64,000 nucleotides of DNA, from NCBI RefSeq assembly GCF_026340305.1, contig NZ_JAPEPI010000001.1, positions 4,340,001 through 4,404,000 on the forward strand, read 5' to 3'. The translations under genes and the position numbers were made by a program. The notes under the pieces were generated by a model. The model ran no database searches. It saw nothing but the letters and a program-made list of their open reading frames with translations, and was not told the origin of the DNA. This DNA comes from Streptomyces sp. NBC_01381. Its GTDB lineage: Bacteria > Actinomycetota > Actinomycetes > Streptomycetales > Streptomycetaceae. The first letter of the stretch is position 1; every line of letters starts with the position of its first letter. Positions 33,425-42,976 of the stretch are shown here, piece by piece.

Positions 33425-34863
33425 CACACCCCGACGGACTGCCCGTCGGCGACGGCTCGGCGGCCGCGCCCGAACACCGGGCCGTGCGCTTCCCGTACGA
33501 CGGCAGCGAGATCGGCACGGCTCCCGTCGGCGACGCGGAGCTCGCGGCGCGGGCGGTCGAGCACGCCGCCGCGATCCGCGGACAGGTCGGGAGACTGACG
33601 GCGGGCGTGCGGCGGCAGGTGCTTGCCGGGGTCGCCGACGCGCTGGCCGACGCGGCCACGGAACTGGTGGACCTGCTCGTCCTGGAGACCGGCAAACCGC
33701 TGATCGACTGCCGGGTCGAGATGGCGCGGACCGTGGCGACCTGGCAGTCCGCGGCGGACGAAGTGGCCCATCTGCACGGCGAGACCGTGCCGTTGGACCT
33801 CCAGGCGTCCGGGGAAGGCCTGTTCGGCTTCTGGACGCGGCGGCCCGTCGGCGTCGTCGTCGGCATCGCGGGCTTCAACTACCCGGTCCTGCTCGCCTCC
33901 CACAAGATCGCCCCGGCGCTCGCGGCGGGCTGTCCGGTGATCATCAAACCGGCGCCCGCGACACCGCTGGCCACCCTGCGGCTCGTCCATCTCGTACGCG
34001 AGCGGCTGATCGCTGCGGGTGCGCCCGCCGGGGCGGTGCAACTCGTCACCGGGGACGTGGAGGTCGGCCTCGCGCTCACCACGCACCCGGAGGTCGCCGC
34101 CGTCTCCTTCACCGGGTCGGCGGCCGTCGGCCACCGCATCGCGCGCGACGCCGCGCCCCGCAAGACGGTCCTCGAACTCGGCTCCAACGCCGCGCTCGTC
34201 GTGGCCGCCGACGCCGATCTCGACGCCGCGGCCGACGCGGTGGTGCGGGGCGGCTTCTACGCATCGGGGCAGGCCTGCATCTCCGTACAGCGAGTGATCG
34301 TCGTCGACGCGGTCGCCGGGGAGTTCGAGAAGAAGCTGGCGCTGCGGCTCCCGGAGGTGACCGTCGGCGACCCGCGCGAACCGGGCACCCGCGTCTCCGC
34401 GCTCATCGACGAGGCGGCGACGGAGCGGGTGCTCGACTGGGTCGGGCGGGCGCGTGCGGCCGGGGCCCGGCTGCTGGCGGGCGGGGAGCGCACGCCGGAC
34501 GGCCGGTGCGTCGCCCCGACCCTGCTCGCCGACGTCCCCGACGGCGAACCCGCCTGGGACGAGGAGATCTTCGGCCCCGTCGTCTGTCTGCGCACGGTGC
34601 CGGATCTGGACACCGCGTACGACGTGGTCAACGCCAGCCGCTACGGCCTGCACGCCGCCGTCTACACCCGCGATCTGCGGGCCGCGCTGCGCGCGGTGGA
34701 GTCCCTGGAGGTCGGTGGCGTCGTGGTGAACGAAGTACCCGGCTACCGCAGCGACATCGCCCCCTACGGCGGAGTCAAGGACTCGGGGATCGGCCGTGAG
34801 GGCCCCCGGTTCGCGATCGAGGAACTGACGGTGACACGGATGACGGTCATCCGGGCCCCGTAA
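33421..34863 (+). CDS. NAD(P)-dependent aldehyde dehydrogenase
   Basis: The 480-residue protein has the ALDH landmarks: GIAGFNYPV, IIKPAPATPLA, SFTGSAAVG, LELGSNAALVV with the general-base Glu, and the catalytic Cys in ASGQACISVQR, followed by EEIFGPVVCL. It is closest in type to dehydrogenases of short organic aldehydes such as succinate-semialdehyde or phosphonoacetaldehyde. Its ATG overlaps the M20 stop, so both are translated together. The substrate is unknown. Confidence 0.9.
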   Translation: MTHPDGLPVGDGSAAAPEHRAVRFPYDGSEIGTAPVGDAELAARAVEHAAAIRGQVGRLTAGVRRQVLAGVADALADAATELVDLLVLETGKPLIDCRVEMARTVATWQSAADEVAHLHGETVPLDLQASGEGLFGFWTRRPVGVVVGIAGFNYPVLLASHKIAPALAAGCPVIIKPAPATPLATLRLVHLVRERLIAAGAPAGAVQLVTGDVEVGLALTTHPEVAAVSFTGSAAVGHRIARDAAPRKTVLELGSNAALVVAADADLDAAADAVVRGGFYASGQACISVQRVIVVDAVAGEFEKKLALRLPEVTVGDPREPGTRVSALIDEAATERVLDWVGRARAAGARLLAGGERTPDGRCVAPTLLADVPDGEPAWDEEIFGPVVCLRTVPDLDTAYDVVNASRYGLHAAVYTRDLRAALRAVESLEVGGVVVNEVPGYRSDIAPYGGVKDSGIGREGPRFAIEELTVTRMTVIRAP

Positions 34864-34897
34864 GGGGCGCGGGGAACTGCGCGACCAGCCACAGACG
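34864..34897. repeat. Streptomyces dispersed intergenic repeat
   Basis: The spacer right after the ALDH stop contains GGGGCGCGGGGAACTGCGCG followed by ACCAGCCACAGACG, a very common Streptomyces intergenic sequence related in type to the copy at 31178-31243. Confidence 0.65.
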
Positions 34898-34950
34898 TCC
34901 CGCGGAATCGTCATCGGCCTTCCAACGGATCCAAGAGAGGCAGCACCACC

Positions 34951-35748
34951 ATGGATTACGGCAACCTCTTCCGGCTCGACGCACGTCGCATGGCGGTGAT
35001 CGGCGGCGCAAGCGGCATCGGCCGCGAGGCAGCCCGCGCGCTTGTCGCGCAGGGCGCGCACATCGTCGTCGCCGACCGGGACGCGGAGGGCGCCGGGCGG
35101 ACGGCGGCGCTCGCGGTGGACGGCGCCGCGGCGGGTGAGCGTCCCGGCACGGCCGACCCGTACGCCCTCGACGTCCTCGACCCCGATGCCGTGCGCGCCG
35201 CCGTCGCCGAGTGGGGGCCGCTCGACGGGCTGGTCGTCACCGTCGGGGCCAATGTCCGCAAGCGCATCGCCGATTACACCCTGGAGGAGTTCGACCGGGT
35301 CGTCGCGCTGAACCTGCGGTCCTACCTCACGCTCATCCAGGCCGTGGCTCCCGGCATGGCCGAGCGCGGGCGGGGGAGCGTCGTGGGGTTCGCCTCGATG
35401 CGGGCCTTCCAGGTGGAGCCGGGGCAGGGGGCGTACGCCGCGTCGAAGGCGGGGCTGATTCAGCTGCTGCGGACAGCCGCAGCAGAATGGGGGCCGCAGG
35501 GCGTGCGGTTCAACGCTGTCGCGCCCGGCGTGGTCCGTACCCCGCTCACCGATCAGATCGCCGCCGACCCCGCATGGTTCGATGCCTACACCCAGGCCTC
35601 CGCGCTCAAGCGCTGGGCCCGCGCCGACGAGCTCGCCGGCGCCGTCGCCTATCTCGTGTCGGACGCGGCCACGTTCGTCACCGGCAGTGTGCTGACCGTG
35701 GACGGTGGCTGGACTGCGGTCGACGGGCGTTACGACCCCTCGGTGTGA
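34951..35748 (+). CDS. short-chain dehydrogenase/reductase
   Basis: The 265-residue protein has the SDR cofactor motif VIGGASGIGREAA, the NAG-like VTVGANVRKR, and the catalytic Ser/Tyr/Lys in SMRAFQVEPGQGAYAASKAG. The C-terminal VSDAATFVTGSVLTVDGGW is typical of classical SDRs. Residue Asp in ADRD after strand 2 favours NAD. It belongs to the GntR-controlled unit and probably oxidises an alcohol intermediate. Confidence 0.9.
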   Translation: MDYGNLFRLDARRMAVIGGASGIGREAARALVAQGAHIVVADRDAEGAGRTAALAVDGAAAGERPGTADPYALDVLDPDAVRAAVAEWGPLDGLVVTVGANVRKRIADYTLEEFDRVVALNLRSYLTLIQAVAPGMAERGRGSVVGFASMRAFQVEPGQGAYAASKAGLIQLLRTAAAEWGPQGVRFNAVAPGVVRTPLTDQIAADPAWFDAYTQASALKRWARADELAGAVAYLVSDAATFVTGSVLTVDGGWTAVDGRYDPSV

Positions 35749-35791
35749 CCGTCCCCGCCGCGTGATTTCCCCAGCCCTTAGGAGTTCCCTC

Positions 35792-36130
35792 ATGCCCCCC
35801 ACAGCCGAAGACAGCGGCGAGCAGGGGTCACCGGCCCTTGCGGCCTCGCCCCTCGACGGCCTTCCCAGTCTGCGTGGCGTCGCCCGCCCCTCCCTGTGGC
35901 TGCTGCTCGTCCCCGTCCTGCTGTACGGGTCCGCCCCGTTCGTCGCCAACCGCATCGAGCCCCGGATCCTCGGCGTCCCCTTCCTCCTCGCCTGGGTCAT
36001 CGCCGCCACGGTGATCAGCCCGCTCGTCATCTGGCTCGCCGCGCGCCTCGACCCCGCCTACCGCACGGGCGCCGTGGAACCCATCCCTGCCGACGATCTC
36101 GCCGCAGGCTCCGAAGGAGGCCGCCGATGA
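35792..36130 (+). CDS. DUF3311 small membrane protein, symporter partner
   Basis: ATG 35792 follows GGAG and gives 112 residues with two spans (LWLLLVPVLLYGSAPFVAN, LGVPFLLAWVIAATVISPLV). The RIEPRILGVPF motif marks the DUF3311 family, usually encoded before a sodium:solute symporter, as here; its stop overlaps the symporter start by ATGA. It is likely an accessory subunit of that transporter. Confidence 0.85.
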   Translation: MPPTAEDSGEQGSPALAASPLDGLPSLRGVARPSLWLLLVPVLLYGSAPFVANRIEPRILGVPFLLAWVIAATVISPLVIWLAARLDPAYRTGAVEPIPADDLAAGSEGGRR

Positions 36131-37785
36131 ACGGGTCCGCAGCCGTCGCGACGACCGTGTTCGGGATCGCCATGGTCGCGACCATCCTGATCGGGGTGTG
36201 GAGCGCCCGGGGCCGGTCGAAGGGGCTCGCCGAGTGGTCGGTCTCCAGCCGTGGACTCGGGGTGCTCTTCATTTGGCTGCTGATGGCCGGCGAGACGTAC
36301 ACCAGCTTCTCGTTCCTGGGGACGGCCGGCTGGTCGTATTCGTTTGGCGCGCCGATCCTCTATCTTGTCGCGTATCTGACGGTGGGCTTCGCCGTCGCGT
36401 ACGTCGTGGGGCCCGCGCTGTGGACGTACGCGAGCCGGCACGGGCTCATCTCGATCGCGGATATCGCCGAATTCCGGTTCCGCTCGCGGCCGGTGGGGAT
36501 TCTCGTTGCTGTTGTCGCGACTGTTTTCATCGTCCCCTATATCCAAGTGCAGATTCAGGGCATGGGCGTCGTGGTGAACGCGATGACGTACGGCCATGTC
36601 GATCTGAAGGTCGCGGCCGTCATCTCTTTCGTGGTGGCCGAGGTCTTCATCCTTGTTTCTGGGCTGCGCGGGTCGGCGTGGGTGAGCGTGCTCAAGGACA
36701 TGCTGGTGATCGTCGCCGTCGTGTTCCTCGCCGTGTACATCCCGATGCACTACCTGGGTGGCTTCAGCGACTTCATGCAGCGCATGGTGAGCGAGAAGCG
36801 TGAGTGGCTGACCTTTCCGGGTCATGAGTCCGGCGGGCGTGACGGTGTGTGGTTCCTGAGCACTGTGGTGCTCAACGCCGTGACGATCACCATCTTCCCG
36901 ACCACGGTTGCCGGTTACCTCAGTGCGAAGAGTCCCAACGCGCTGCGGCGCAACGCGCTGCTGCTGCCTTGGTACCAGCTGCTGTTGTTCGTGCCGATGG
37001 TGGTCGGTGCCACGGCGTTGTTCGTGATGCCGACCCTCGGCAATCCCGACTTGGCCCTTTTCAGCCTTGTGACTGACTCGTTGCCCTCGCCCGTCGTCGC
37101 GCTCATCGGTGTTGCGGGGGCTCTGTCGGCGATTGTGCCGATGAGTGTTTTCATGCTTTCCATCGGTACGTTGTGGGGTCGTACTGTTTTGGGTGGCGGT
37201 AACGGTGCTGATCCGCGAGCCCGGCGTCGTGTTCTCGGGAAGGCTGGAGATGCCAGTGATATGCGGACCAAGCGGTTGTCTCAACTGGTCTGTGTCGTCG
37301 CTGGGTTGATCGCCCTTGCGGGCAGTCTGTTTTATCCGAACACGCTTGTTGAGTTGTCGGTGCTGTCTTATGAAGGGCTTGCGCAGCTCGTTCCTGTTGT
37401 GCTGCTTTCCTTGTACTGGCGGCGGTTGACTGCGCGGGCCGCTGTTGCGGGGATGGTGGCTGGGCTTGCGGTGATGACGGGGTTGTGGGCGACCGAGAAT
37501 GACCCCTTCCTGGGGGTGAACGGCGGCATTATCGCGCTTGCGGTCAATTTGGTTGTGGTGGTTGTTGTCGTCTGGGTGGCGCCGGGGCCGGGGACAGGGG
37601 CGGGGCCGGGGTCGGGCGCCGGGGTTGCTGGGCCTGCGTCTGGGTTGGTGCCGGGGCCGCCCGGTTGTCCGGAGGGTGGCGGTTCCGGGCCGGGTGTAAA
37701 GGGCGCTCCTTCGTCGCGTCGGCTGCGCCGATTCCGCTTCGCTTCACCCTTGACACCCAACCCTCCACCGCGAGAAGCGAGATGA
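36127..37785 (+). CDS. sodium:solute symporter (SSS family)
   Basis: The 552-residue protein has about 13 spans, the family motif GETYTSFSFLGTAGWSY near span 2 and GLRGSAWVSVLKDMLVIVAV in the middle. It is closest in type to organic-acid or amino-acid SSS carriers. The last 65 residues after the final span are a Gly/Pro-rich low-complexity tail ending in a basic stretch, which looks like read-through into former spacer. From about 36480 on, third codon positions contain many more T than in the neighbours. Substrate is presumably that of the M20/ALDH/SDR pathway. Confidence 0.88.
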   Translation: MNGSAAVATTVFGIAMVATILIGVWSARGRSKGLAEWSVSSRGLGVLFIWLLMAGETYTSFSFLGTAGWSYSFGAPILYLVAYLTVGFAVAYVVGPALWTYASRHGLISIADIAEFRFRSRPVGILVAVVATVFIVPYIQVQIQGMGVVVNAMTYGHVDLKVAAVISFVVAEVFILVSGLRGSAWVSVLKDMLVIVAVVFLAVYIPMHYLGGFSDFMQRMVSEKREWLTFPGHESGGRDGVWFLSTVVLNAVTITIFPTTVAGYLSAKSPNALRRNALLLPWYQLLLFVPMVVGATALFVMPTLGNPDLALFSLVTDSLPSPVVALIGVAGALSAIVPMSVFMLSIGTLWGRTVLGGGNGADPRARRRVLGKAGDASDMRTKRLSQLVCVVAGLIALAGSLFYPNTLVELSVLSYEGLAQLVPVVLLSLYWRRLTARAAVAGMVAGLAVMTGLWATENDPFLGVNGGIIALAVNLVVVVVVVWVAPGPGTGAGPGSGAGVAGPASGLVPGPPGCPEGGGSGPGVKGAPSSRRLRRFRFASPLTPNPPPREAR

Positions 37786-38014
37786 CCGGGCGGCCACGAA
37801 GCGGGGCTCTCGGGACTGCGGGGTTGGGTCATCCGGCTTGAGCGCCGGGTGCGGACCAGTTCGTCGCAGCGCGCCGCAGGGCTGTCATGAGAGGGGGGTG
37901 GGGGACCTACTTTGGGAAAGTTGTGTTCTGGCACGAGGGGGGCGCACACGATGCGTAACGCGCGCTCTCGCCGAGGCCGAGCGAGTGCACGCGGCGCAGG
38001 GGAGTGAGTGGCGG

Positions 38015-40351
38015 ATGACGGAGTATGAGGTCCCAGGGCTTGTTGAGCCTGTGGAGATCGTGATTGATCAGTGGGGCGTGCCTCACCTGTATGCCGCCTC
38101 GCAGGGCGACCTCTTCCTCGCCCAAGGGTTCAACGCCGCGCGTGATCGGCTCTTCCAGCTCGATCTGTGGCGGCGTCGTGGACTCGGGCTGCTTGCCGAG
38201 GTGTTGGGGCAGCAGTACGTCGAACATGACCGTGCGGCACGGCTGTTCCTCTACCGGGGTGACATGGCTGAGGAGTGGCGTGCCTACGGTGATGACACGG
38301 AGCGGGTGACGGCGGCGTTCGTGTGCGGCATCAACGCCTATGTGGCGCTGTGCCGCGCGGATTCGGGCCATCTACCGCCGGAATTTGTGGAGTTGGGGTA
38401 CCTACCGGCGTTCTGGGAGCCGTCGGATGTGGCTCGTATTCGCAGCCACGGGCTCCAGTACAACCTCCGCGACGAGGTCGCCCGAGCTCTCACCCTGCGC
38501 GACCACGGTCCCGGCGCGGAGGAGCTTCGGCGGCGACGTGAGCCTGCGCCGCACCAACTGCGCGTCCCCGACGGGCTGGACCTGTCCGTCATCCCGGACG
38601 ACGTTCTGCGTGTGTACGAGATGGCCACCACGCCCCCGTGGGCGGCGGACGCAGCTCCCCGCCAGGGCCTGGACGGGTCCAACAACTGGGTCATCGCTCC
38701 GTCCCGCACCGCCACCGGCCGCCCGCTGCTCGCGAACGACCCCCACCGCGCCGTAACCCTGCCCGCCCTGCGCTATCTGGCCCACCTCTCGGCGCCCGGC
38801 ATCGACGTCATCGGTGCGGGCGAACCGGCCCTGCCCGGCATCTCCATCGGCCACAACGGGCACATCGCGTTCGGTCTGACGATCTTTCCGATCGATCAGG
38901 AGGATCTGTACGTCTACCGAACCAACCCCGCCGACCCGCACGCGTACTGGTATCAGGGGCGGTGGGAAGCGATGACTCGGGTCACGGAGGAGATTCCGGT
39001 GCGGGGTGGGGACCCCGTCGCCGCCGATCTGTGGTTCACGCGGCACGGTCCGGTCATTCGCGAACTCCCGGACAAGAACGCCGCGTTCGCGGTCCGTGCC
39101 GCCTGGCTTGGGCCCGGTATGGCCCCCTATCTGGGCAGCATCGACTACATGCGGGCGGAGAGCCCGGATGCGTTCGTTGCGGCCATGCGCCGCTGGGGTG
39201 CTCCCGGCGAGAATCAGGTCTATGCGGCCCCCGACGGCACCATCGGCTGGCGTCCCGCCGGTCGCGTTCCCGTCAGGCGGGGCTGGGACGGCACCCTGCC
39301 GGTCCCGGGTGACGGGCGTTACGAGTGGGACGGGTTCCTGGACGTCGAGGAGCTGCCGTCGGAGCGTGACCCGGAGCAGGGTTGGTTCGCCACCGCCAAC
39401 CAGCTGAACCTGCCGCCCGATTACCCGAACGACGAGAAGACGGTGACGTACGACTGGTACGCCGCCACCCGCCACGACCGCATCAGTGAGGAGCTCGGTG
39501 CGCGCACCGGGTGGACCGTTGAAGAGTGCGTCCGGTTGCAGACCGACTATGTGAGTCTGCCCGCCCGGCGCGTTCAGCGGCTGCTCGGGGGATTGGAGGG
39601 CGGCGATCCCGTGGTGGCCGGCGCCGTCGGACTGCTGCGTGACTGGGACGCTCGGCTCACCGTCGAGTCCCCGGCCGGCGCCCTCTTCGAGGTCTGGTAC
39701 CGGCGTCATCTGCGGCCCGCCCTCCTGGAGCGGGCGCTCGACGGGATTGTGGGGGAGAAGGAGCGGCGGCAGCGGGCTCTTGCGCGGGTGCTGCCCGTGG
39801 AGGATGCCGCCGCCGACCCCCGCGTCGATCTTGAGCTGCTTGAGGGTGATCCGGATCCCGTGCTGTTGCTCCGCACGCTTGCCGACGCCGTCGGTGAGTT
39901 GGGGCGGCTGCTCGGGCCCGACCCCGGCGGATGGGCCTGGGGTGCGCTGCACCAGGCTCAGTTGCGGCATCCCATCGCCGGCCTGATCGACGGGCCCGCC
40001 CCGGAGTGGGCCTCTCTGGGGCCCGTCCCGCGCGGCGGCAGTGGGGACACCGTGGGGGCCGCCGCCTATGGGCCCGGCTTTCGGCAGACCGCCGGGGCCA
40101 CCTTCCGGATCGTCGTCGACGTCGGCTCCTGGGACGACTCCGTGGCCATGAACTCGCCGGGGCAGTCCGGTGTTCCGGGCAGTGAGCACTATGAGGATCT
40201 GTTCGGGGCCTGGGCCGCCGATGGTTCCTTTCCGCTGCTGTACTCCCGTGCCGCCGTGGAGAAGGGGGCGCGGCGGACGATCACCCTGCTGCCGTCCGTC
40301 GCGCCCCTGGGTGTGGAGGAGACTCAGCCCGCCGAACCGAACGGCACATAG
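38015..40351 (+). CDS. penicillin-acylase-family N-terminal nucleophile hydrolase
   Basis: ATG 38015 is chosen as start although its ribosome site is weak; no signal peptide is seen, so the enzyme would be cytoplasmic. The alpha part (DQWGVPHLYAASQGDLFLAQG, RDRLFQLDLWRRRGLG) leads to the nucleophile Ser after a Gly in DGSNNWVIAPSRT. LLANDPHRAV and the Asn-rich SIGHNGHIAFG follow, and NSPGQSG lies near the end. These are hallmarks of self-cleaving penicillin, cephalosporin or acyl-homoserine-lactone acylases. Its stop overlaps the convergent DUF917 gene by 28 bases. Confidence 0.88.
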   Translation: MTEYEVPGLVEPVEIVIDQWGVPHLYAASQGDLFLAQGFNAARDRLFQLDLWRRRGLGLLAEVLGQQYVEHDRAARLFLYRGDMAEEWRAYGDDTERVTAAFVCGINAYVALCRADSGHLPPEFVELGYLPAFWEPSDVARIRSHGLQYNLRDEVARALTLRDHGPGAEELRRRREPAPHQLRVPDGLDLSVIPDDVLRVYEMATTPPWAADAAPRQGLDGSNNWVIAPSRTATGRPLLANDPHRAVTLPALRYLAHLSAPGIDVIGAGEPALPGISIGHNGHIAFGLTIFPIDQEDLYVYRTNPADPHAYWYQGRWEAMTRVTEEIPVRGGDPVAADLWFTRHGPVIRELPDKNAAFAVRAAWLGPGMAPYLGSIDYMRAESPDAFVAAMRRWGAPGENQVYAAPDGTIGWRPAGRVPVRRGWDGTLPVPGDGRYEWDGFLDVEELPSERDPEQGWFATANQLNLPPDYPNDEKTVTYDWYAATRHDRISEELGARTGWTVEECVRLQTDYVSLPARRVQRLLGGLEGGDPVVAGAVGLLRDWDARLTVESPAGALFEVWYRRHLRPALLERALDGIVGEKERRQRALARVLPVEDAAADPRVDLELLEGDPDPVLLLRTLADAVGELGRLLGPDPGGWAWGALHQAQLRHPIAGLIDGPAPEWASLGPVPRGGSGDTVGAAAYGPGFRQTAGATFRIVVDVGSWDDSVAMNSPGQSGVPGSEHYEDLFGAWAADGSFPLLYSRAAVEKGARRTITLLPSVAPLGVEETQPAEPNGT

Positions 40352-41400
40352 TCCACCTCGTACCCGAAATAGCGCGGGCCGGTCAGTGCCAGGCCGTCCG
40401 GAGTGGTCCAGCGTGGGTCGCACGGGGCGGCCACGACGCTGACGCGCAGGCCGTAGCGCAGGCCCTCCGTGGTGATCGGGTCGCCTGTTCCGCTGTCCAG
40501 GACGCAGATCAGGTCTGGCGTCGTCGTCACGGTCACGTCGTCCCGGACCGCCATCAAGTGTTCGTTCTGGAAGGCGAGTTCGAGCATCTTGTCGGTGTCG
40601 GGGCCGGTGCCCTCTATGCGGGCCCGGCCCCGTGCGAAGCCCCGTTCCGTGCGCCGGCCGACATCGACCACCTTGCCCGTCAGGAGCGCTCTGCCGCCCA
40701 GCACTCTCCGCGCCGCCGCCACCGGGCCGGTGTGCGCGGCCCGCGCCGTGCGCACCGCCGCGCCCAGTCGCTCGGCGAGCGTGAGCGTCGCCGGGACCAG
40801 GCCGGCGGCGAGCTGGTTGCCGCGCAGCACGGTGTCCGCGCAGGCGATCTGGCAGCCGAGTTCCACGCACACCGCTCGCCCGATCCGCTCGGCCGTGTGG
40901 TTGTCGACCGCCTCGATGATGATCGTGTTGCCCTTGTCGTCGGCCAGCGCCATCGGGGAGTTGGTGACCCCGATCAGGCCCGGCAGCACCATCTGTGCCT
41001 CGGGGAACGCCCGACCCATCGCGTCCCCGTCCACGATCGGCAGACCCGACCGCGCGGCGCAGGCGATCGGCAGCATGGAGTTGACCCCGCCGATCTCGAT
41101 CGGCGCGATGTGCGTCGCGGGGCGGCCGATGTGTCTTTCCAGGGCGCGTAACGCGGCCAGTTCCTCCAGGCCGTTCGGTACGCGCTCGAGGAGGACGGTC
41201 GGGGCGCCCATCCCCGAGATCGGGACGACGGTCGCGTCGGCCGGCACCTCGTCGATGGCGACGACCCGCACCGGGCCGTGCGCCCGGATCGCCTCGTGGG
41301 CCAGCAGCTTGCCGATGTACGGGTCGCCGCCTCCGCCCGTGCCGAGGATGCCCGCGCCGCGCGCGATGTCGTCGAGGTTGTCGAGGGTGATTTCACGCAT
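40324..41400 (-). CDS. DUF917 family protein
   Basis: ATG 41400 overlaps the end of the HyuA-type gene by 8 bases. The 358-residue protein begins LDDIARGAGILGTGGGGDPY and contains VVPISGMGAPTVLLE, IEIGGVNSMLPIACAARSGLPIVDGDAMGRAFPE (here cited in parts) and GNTIIIEAVDNHTAER. This is the DUF917 (hydantoinase-associated) family, always found next to hydantoinase/oxoprolinase homologues. It probably forms a complex with the upstream product. Confidence 0.85.
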   Translation of the reverse strand: MREITLDNLDDIARGAGILGTGGGGDPYIGKLLAHEAIRAHGPVRVVAIDEVPADATVVPISGMGAPTVLLERVPNGLEELAALRALERHIGRPATHIAPIEIGGVNSMLPIACAARSGLPIVDGDAMGRAFPEAQMVLPGLIGVTNSPMALADDKGNTIIIEAVDNHTAERIGRAVCVELGCQIACADTVLRGNQLAAGLVPATLTLAERLGAAVRTARAAHTGPVAAARRVLGGRALLTGKVVDVGRRTERGFARGRARIEGTGPDTDKMLELAFQNEHLMAVRDDVTVTTTPDLICVLDSGTGDPITTEGLRYGLRVSVVAAPCDPRWTTPDGLALTGPRYFGYEVDYVPFGSAG

Positions 41401-42976
41401 GCGCGGTCGCCCGGTCGGAGCGACGTACCGACGCCCCGGTGATCCGCGCCGGATCGAGGTCGCCGACCGCCTTGACCCGGATGCGTGTCGCGCCGCCGGG
41501 CAGATAGGCGAGCGGCACCTCCTCGATGTCGACGACGCGTACGCTGCCGGGGCGCGCCCCGGCGTCCCGCGCCCGCTCCACCGCCTCGTCGCGGGCCCCG
41601 GCGAGCACCGAATCCCGCCGCCCTTCCGGGACTTGGTAGACCCGGTCGACCTCGCCGCCGACCTGGGTGATCGCCGCACCGACCGCATTGGCCACGTCGA
41701 AGTGGCGTGGCCGGCGCACATCGGCGAAGCCGGGCAGCGCGTCCGGGACCAGGACGGAGCCGCCCCCGACCGCCACTACCGGCAGCGCGGCGGCCGAGGT
41801 CCGCATCCGGTCGACGCTCTCGGCGAGCCGCCCGGCGATCCTGTCGAGGGCCTGGTCGGTGAACTCCCGTTGTAGATGCGCTACTTGGGTGCGGTCCCCG
41901 ACCTCGGCCAGGCCCGCCGCGACCGCGAGGTCCGTCGCCGTCAGTGTCGTGCCGCCGAAGACCAGGGCCTCCTCGGTGAGCCGGTGGCCGACCGACCGTG
42001 GGCCTGTCTCCCCGTCCGGTGAGACGAGCGAGCCGCCGCCGATGCCGAGCGAGAGGACGTCGGGGGCGCGGAAGTTGGTGCGGATCCCCGCGGCCCTGCT
42101 CTCGCCCGCCGTCTCGCGCGGAAAGCCCCCGCTGAGGATGCCGACGTCGGCCGTGGTGCCGCCCACGTCGACGACCGCGCAGTCTCCCAGCCCGGAGAGG
42201 AAGGCCGCGCCCCGCATCGAGTTGGTCGGCCCTGACGCGAACGTCGCCACCGGGTAGGCGCGCGCGAAGTCGACGTCCATCAGCGTCCCGTCGTTCTGCG
42301 AGAGGAAGAACGGCGCGGTGACCTCCACCTCCACGAGCGCCTTGCCGAGCGACTCGACGATGACGACCGCCAGATCCCGCAGCGCCGCGTTGATGATCGT
42401 GGCGTTCTCGCGGGCGAGGAGTCCGACCCGGCCCAGCTCGTGGGAGAGCGAGAAGTGCGTGCCCACGGCCAGCTCGGCCCGCAGGATCTCGGCCGCGCGC
42501 CGCTCGTCCTCCTCGGCGGCCGGCGAGAACACCGATGAGACGGCAACGGAGGTGAGCCCGCGCGCCGCGATGTCCGCCGCGGCCCGTTTCAGTTCCTCCG
42601 GGTCGAGCGGCGAAAGCGGCCGCCCGTCGAACTCCCTTCCGCCGTGGCAGAGATAGCCGTGCCCGCCGACGGCGGCCCGCTGCCGTTCGGGCCAGTCCGT
42701 CATGGGCGGAAGGGCGGCCGTCGCGGGCAGACCCAGACGTACGGCGGCGACGGGGGCGAGGCGGGCGCCCTCGATGAGCGCGTTGAGGAAGTGCGTGGTG
42801 CCGATCATCACCGCCGTGACGGACTCGACGGGTGGATCCAGGGCCCGGACGGCGGCGGTGACCCCGGAGGTGATGTCGGACGTGGTGGGCGACTTGGCGG
42901 TGGCGAGCACACGGTCGTCGCCCCCGAGGAGTGCGGCGTCGGTGTTGGTCCCCCCGACGTCGATGCCGATACGCAT
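41393..42976 (-). CDS. hydantoinase/oxoprolinase (HyuA-type) family protein
   Basis: ATG 42976 is chosen because the family start MRIGIDVGGTNTDAALLG follows at once. The 527-residue protein has the actin-like ATPase signatures DVGGTNTD and, later, VDVGGTTADVGILSGG plus LSLGIGGGSLV. Enzymes of this type hydrolyse cyclic amides such as 5-oxoproline or hydantoins with ATP. With DUF917 it forms a two-gene unit. Confidence 0.88.
   Translation of the reverse strand: MRIGIDVGGTNTDAALLGGDDRVLATAKSPTTSDITSGVTAAVRALDPPVESVTAVMIGTTHFLNALIEGARLAPVAAVRLGLPATAALPPMTDWPERQRAAVGGHGYLCHGGREFDGRPLSPLDPEELKRAAADIAARGLTSVAVSSVFSPAAEEDERRAAEILRAELAVGTHFSLSHELGRVGLLARENATIINAALRDLAVVIVESLGKALVEVEVTAPFFLSQNDGTLMDVDFARAYPVATFASGPTNSMRGAAFLSGLGDCAVVDVGGTTADVGILSGGFPRETAGESRAAGIRTNFRAPDVLSLGIGGGSLVSPDGETGPRSVGHRLTEEALVFGGTTLTATDLAVAAGLAEVGDRTQVAHLQREFTDQALDRIAGRLAESVDRMRTSAAALPVVAVGGGSVLVPDALPGFADVRRPRHFDVANAVGAAITQVGGEVDRVYQVPEGRRDSVLAGARDEAVERARDAGARPGSVRVVDIEEVPLAYLPGGATRIRVKAVGDLDPARITGASVRRSDRATAHA

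Noticed and set aside
33298..36030. Long minus-strand frame (about 910 codons) opposite the ALDH/SDR genes
   Set aside because: It is a by-product of GC-rich codon bias: composition is His/Arg/Gly-rich, no motif is seen, and the plus-strand genes are clear family members.
38402..40870. Long minus-strand frame opposite the penicillin acylase gene
   Set aside because: It crosses both a real plus-strand gene and the end of the DUF917 gene and has no recognisable domain.
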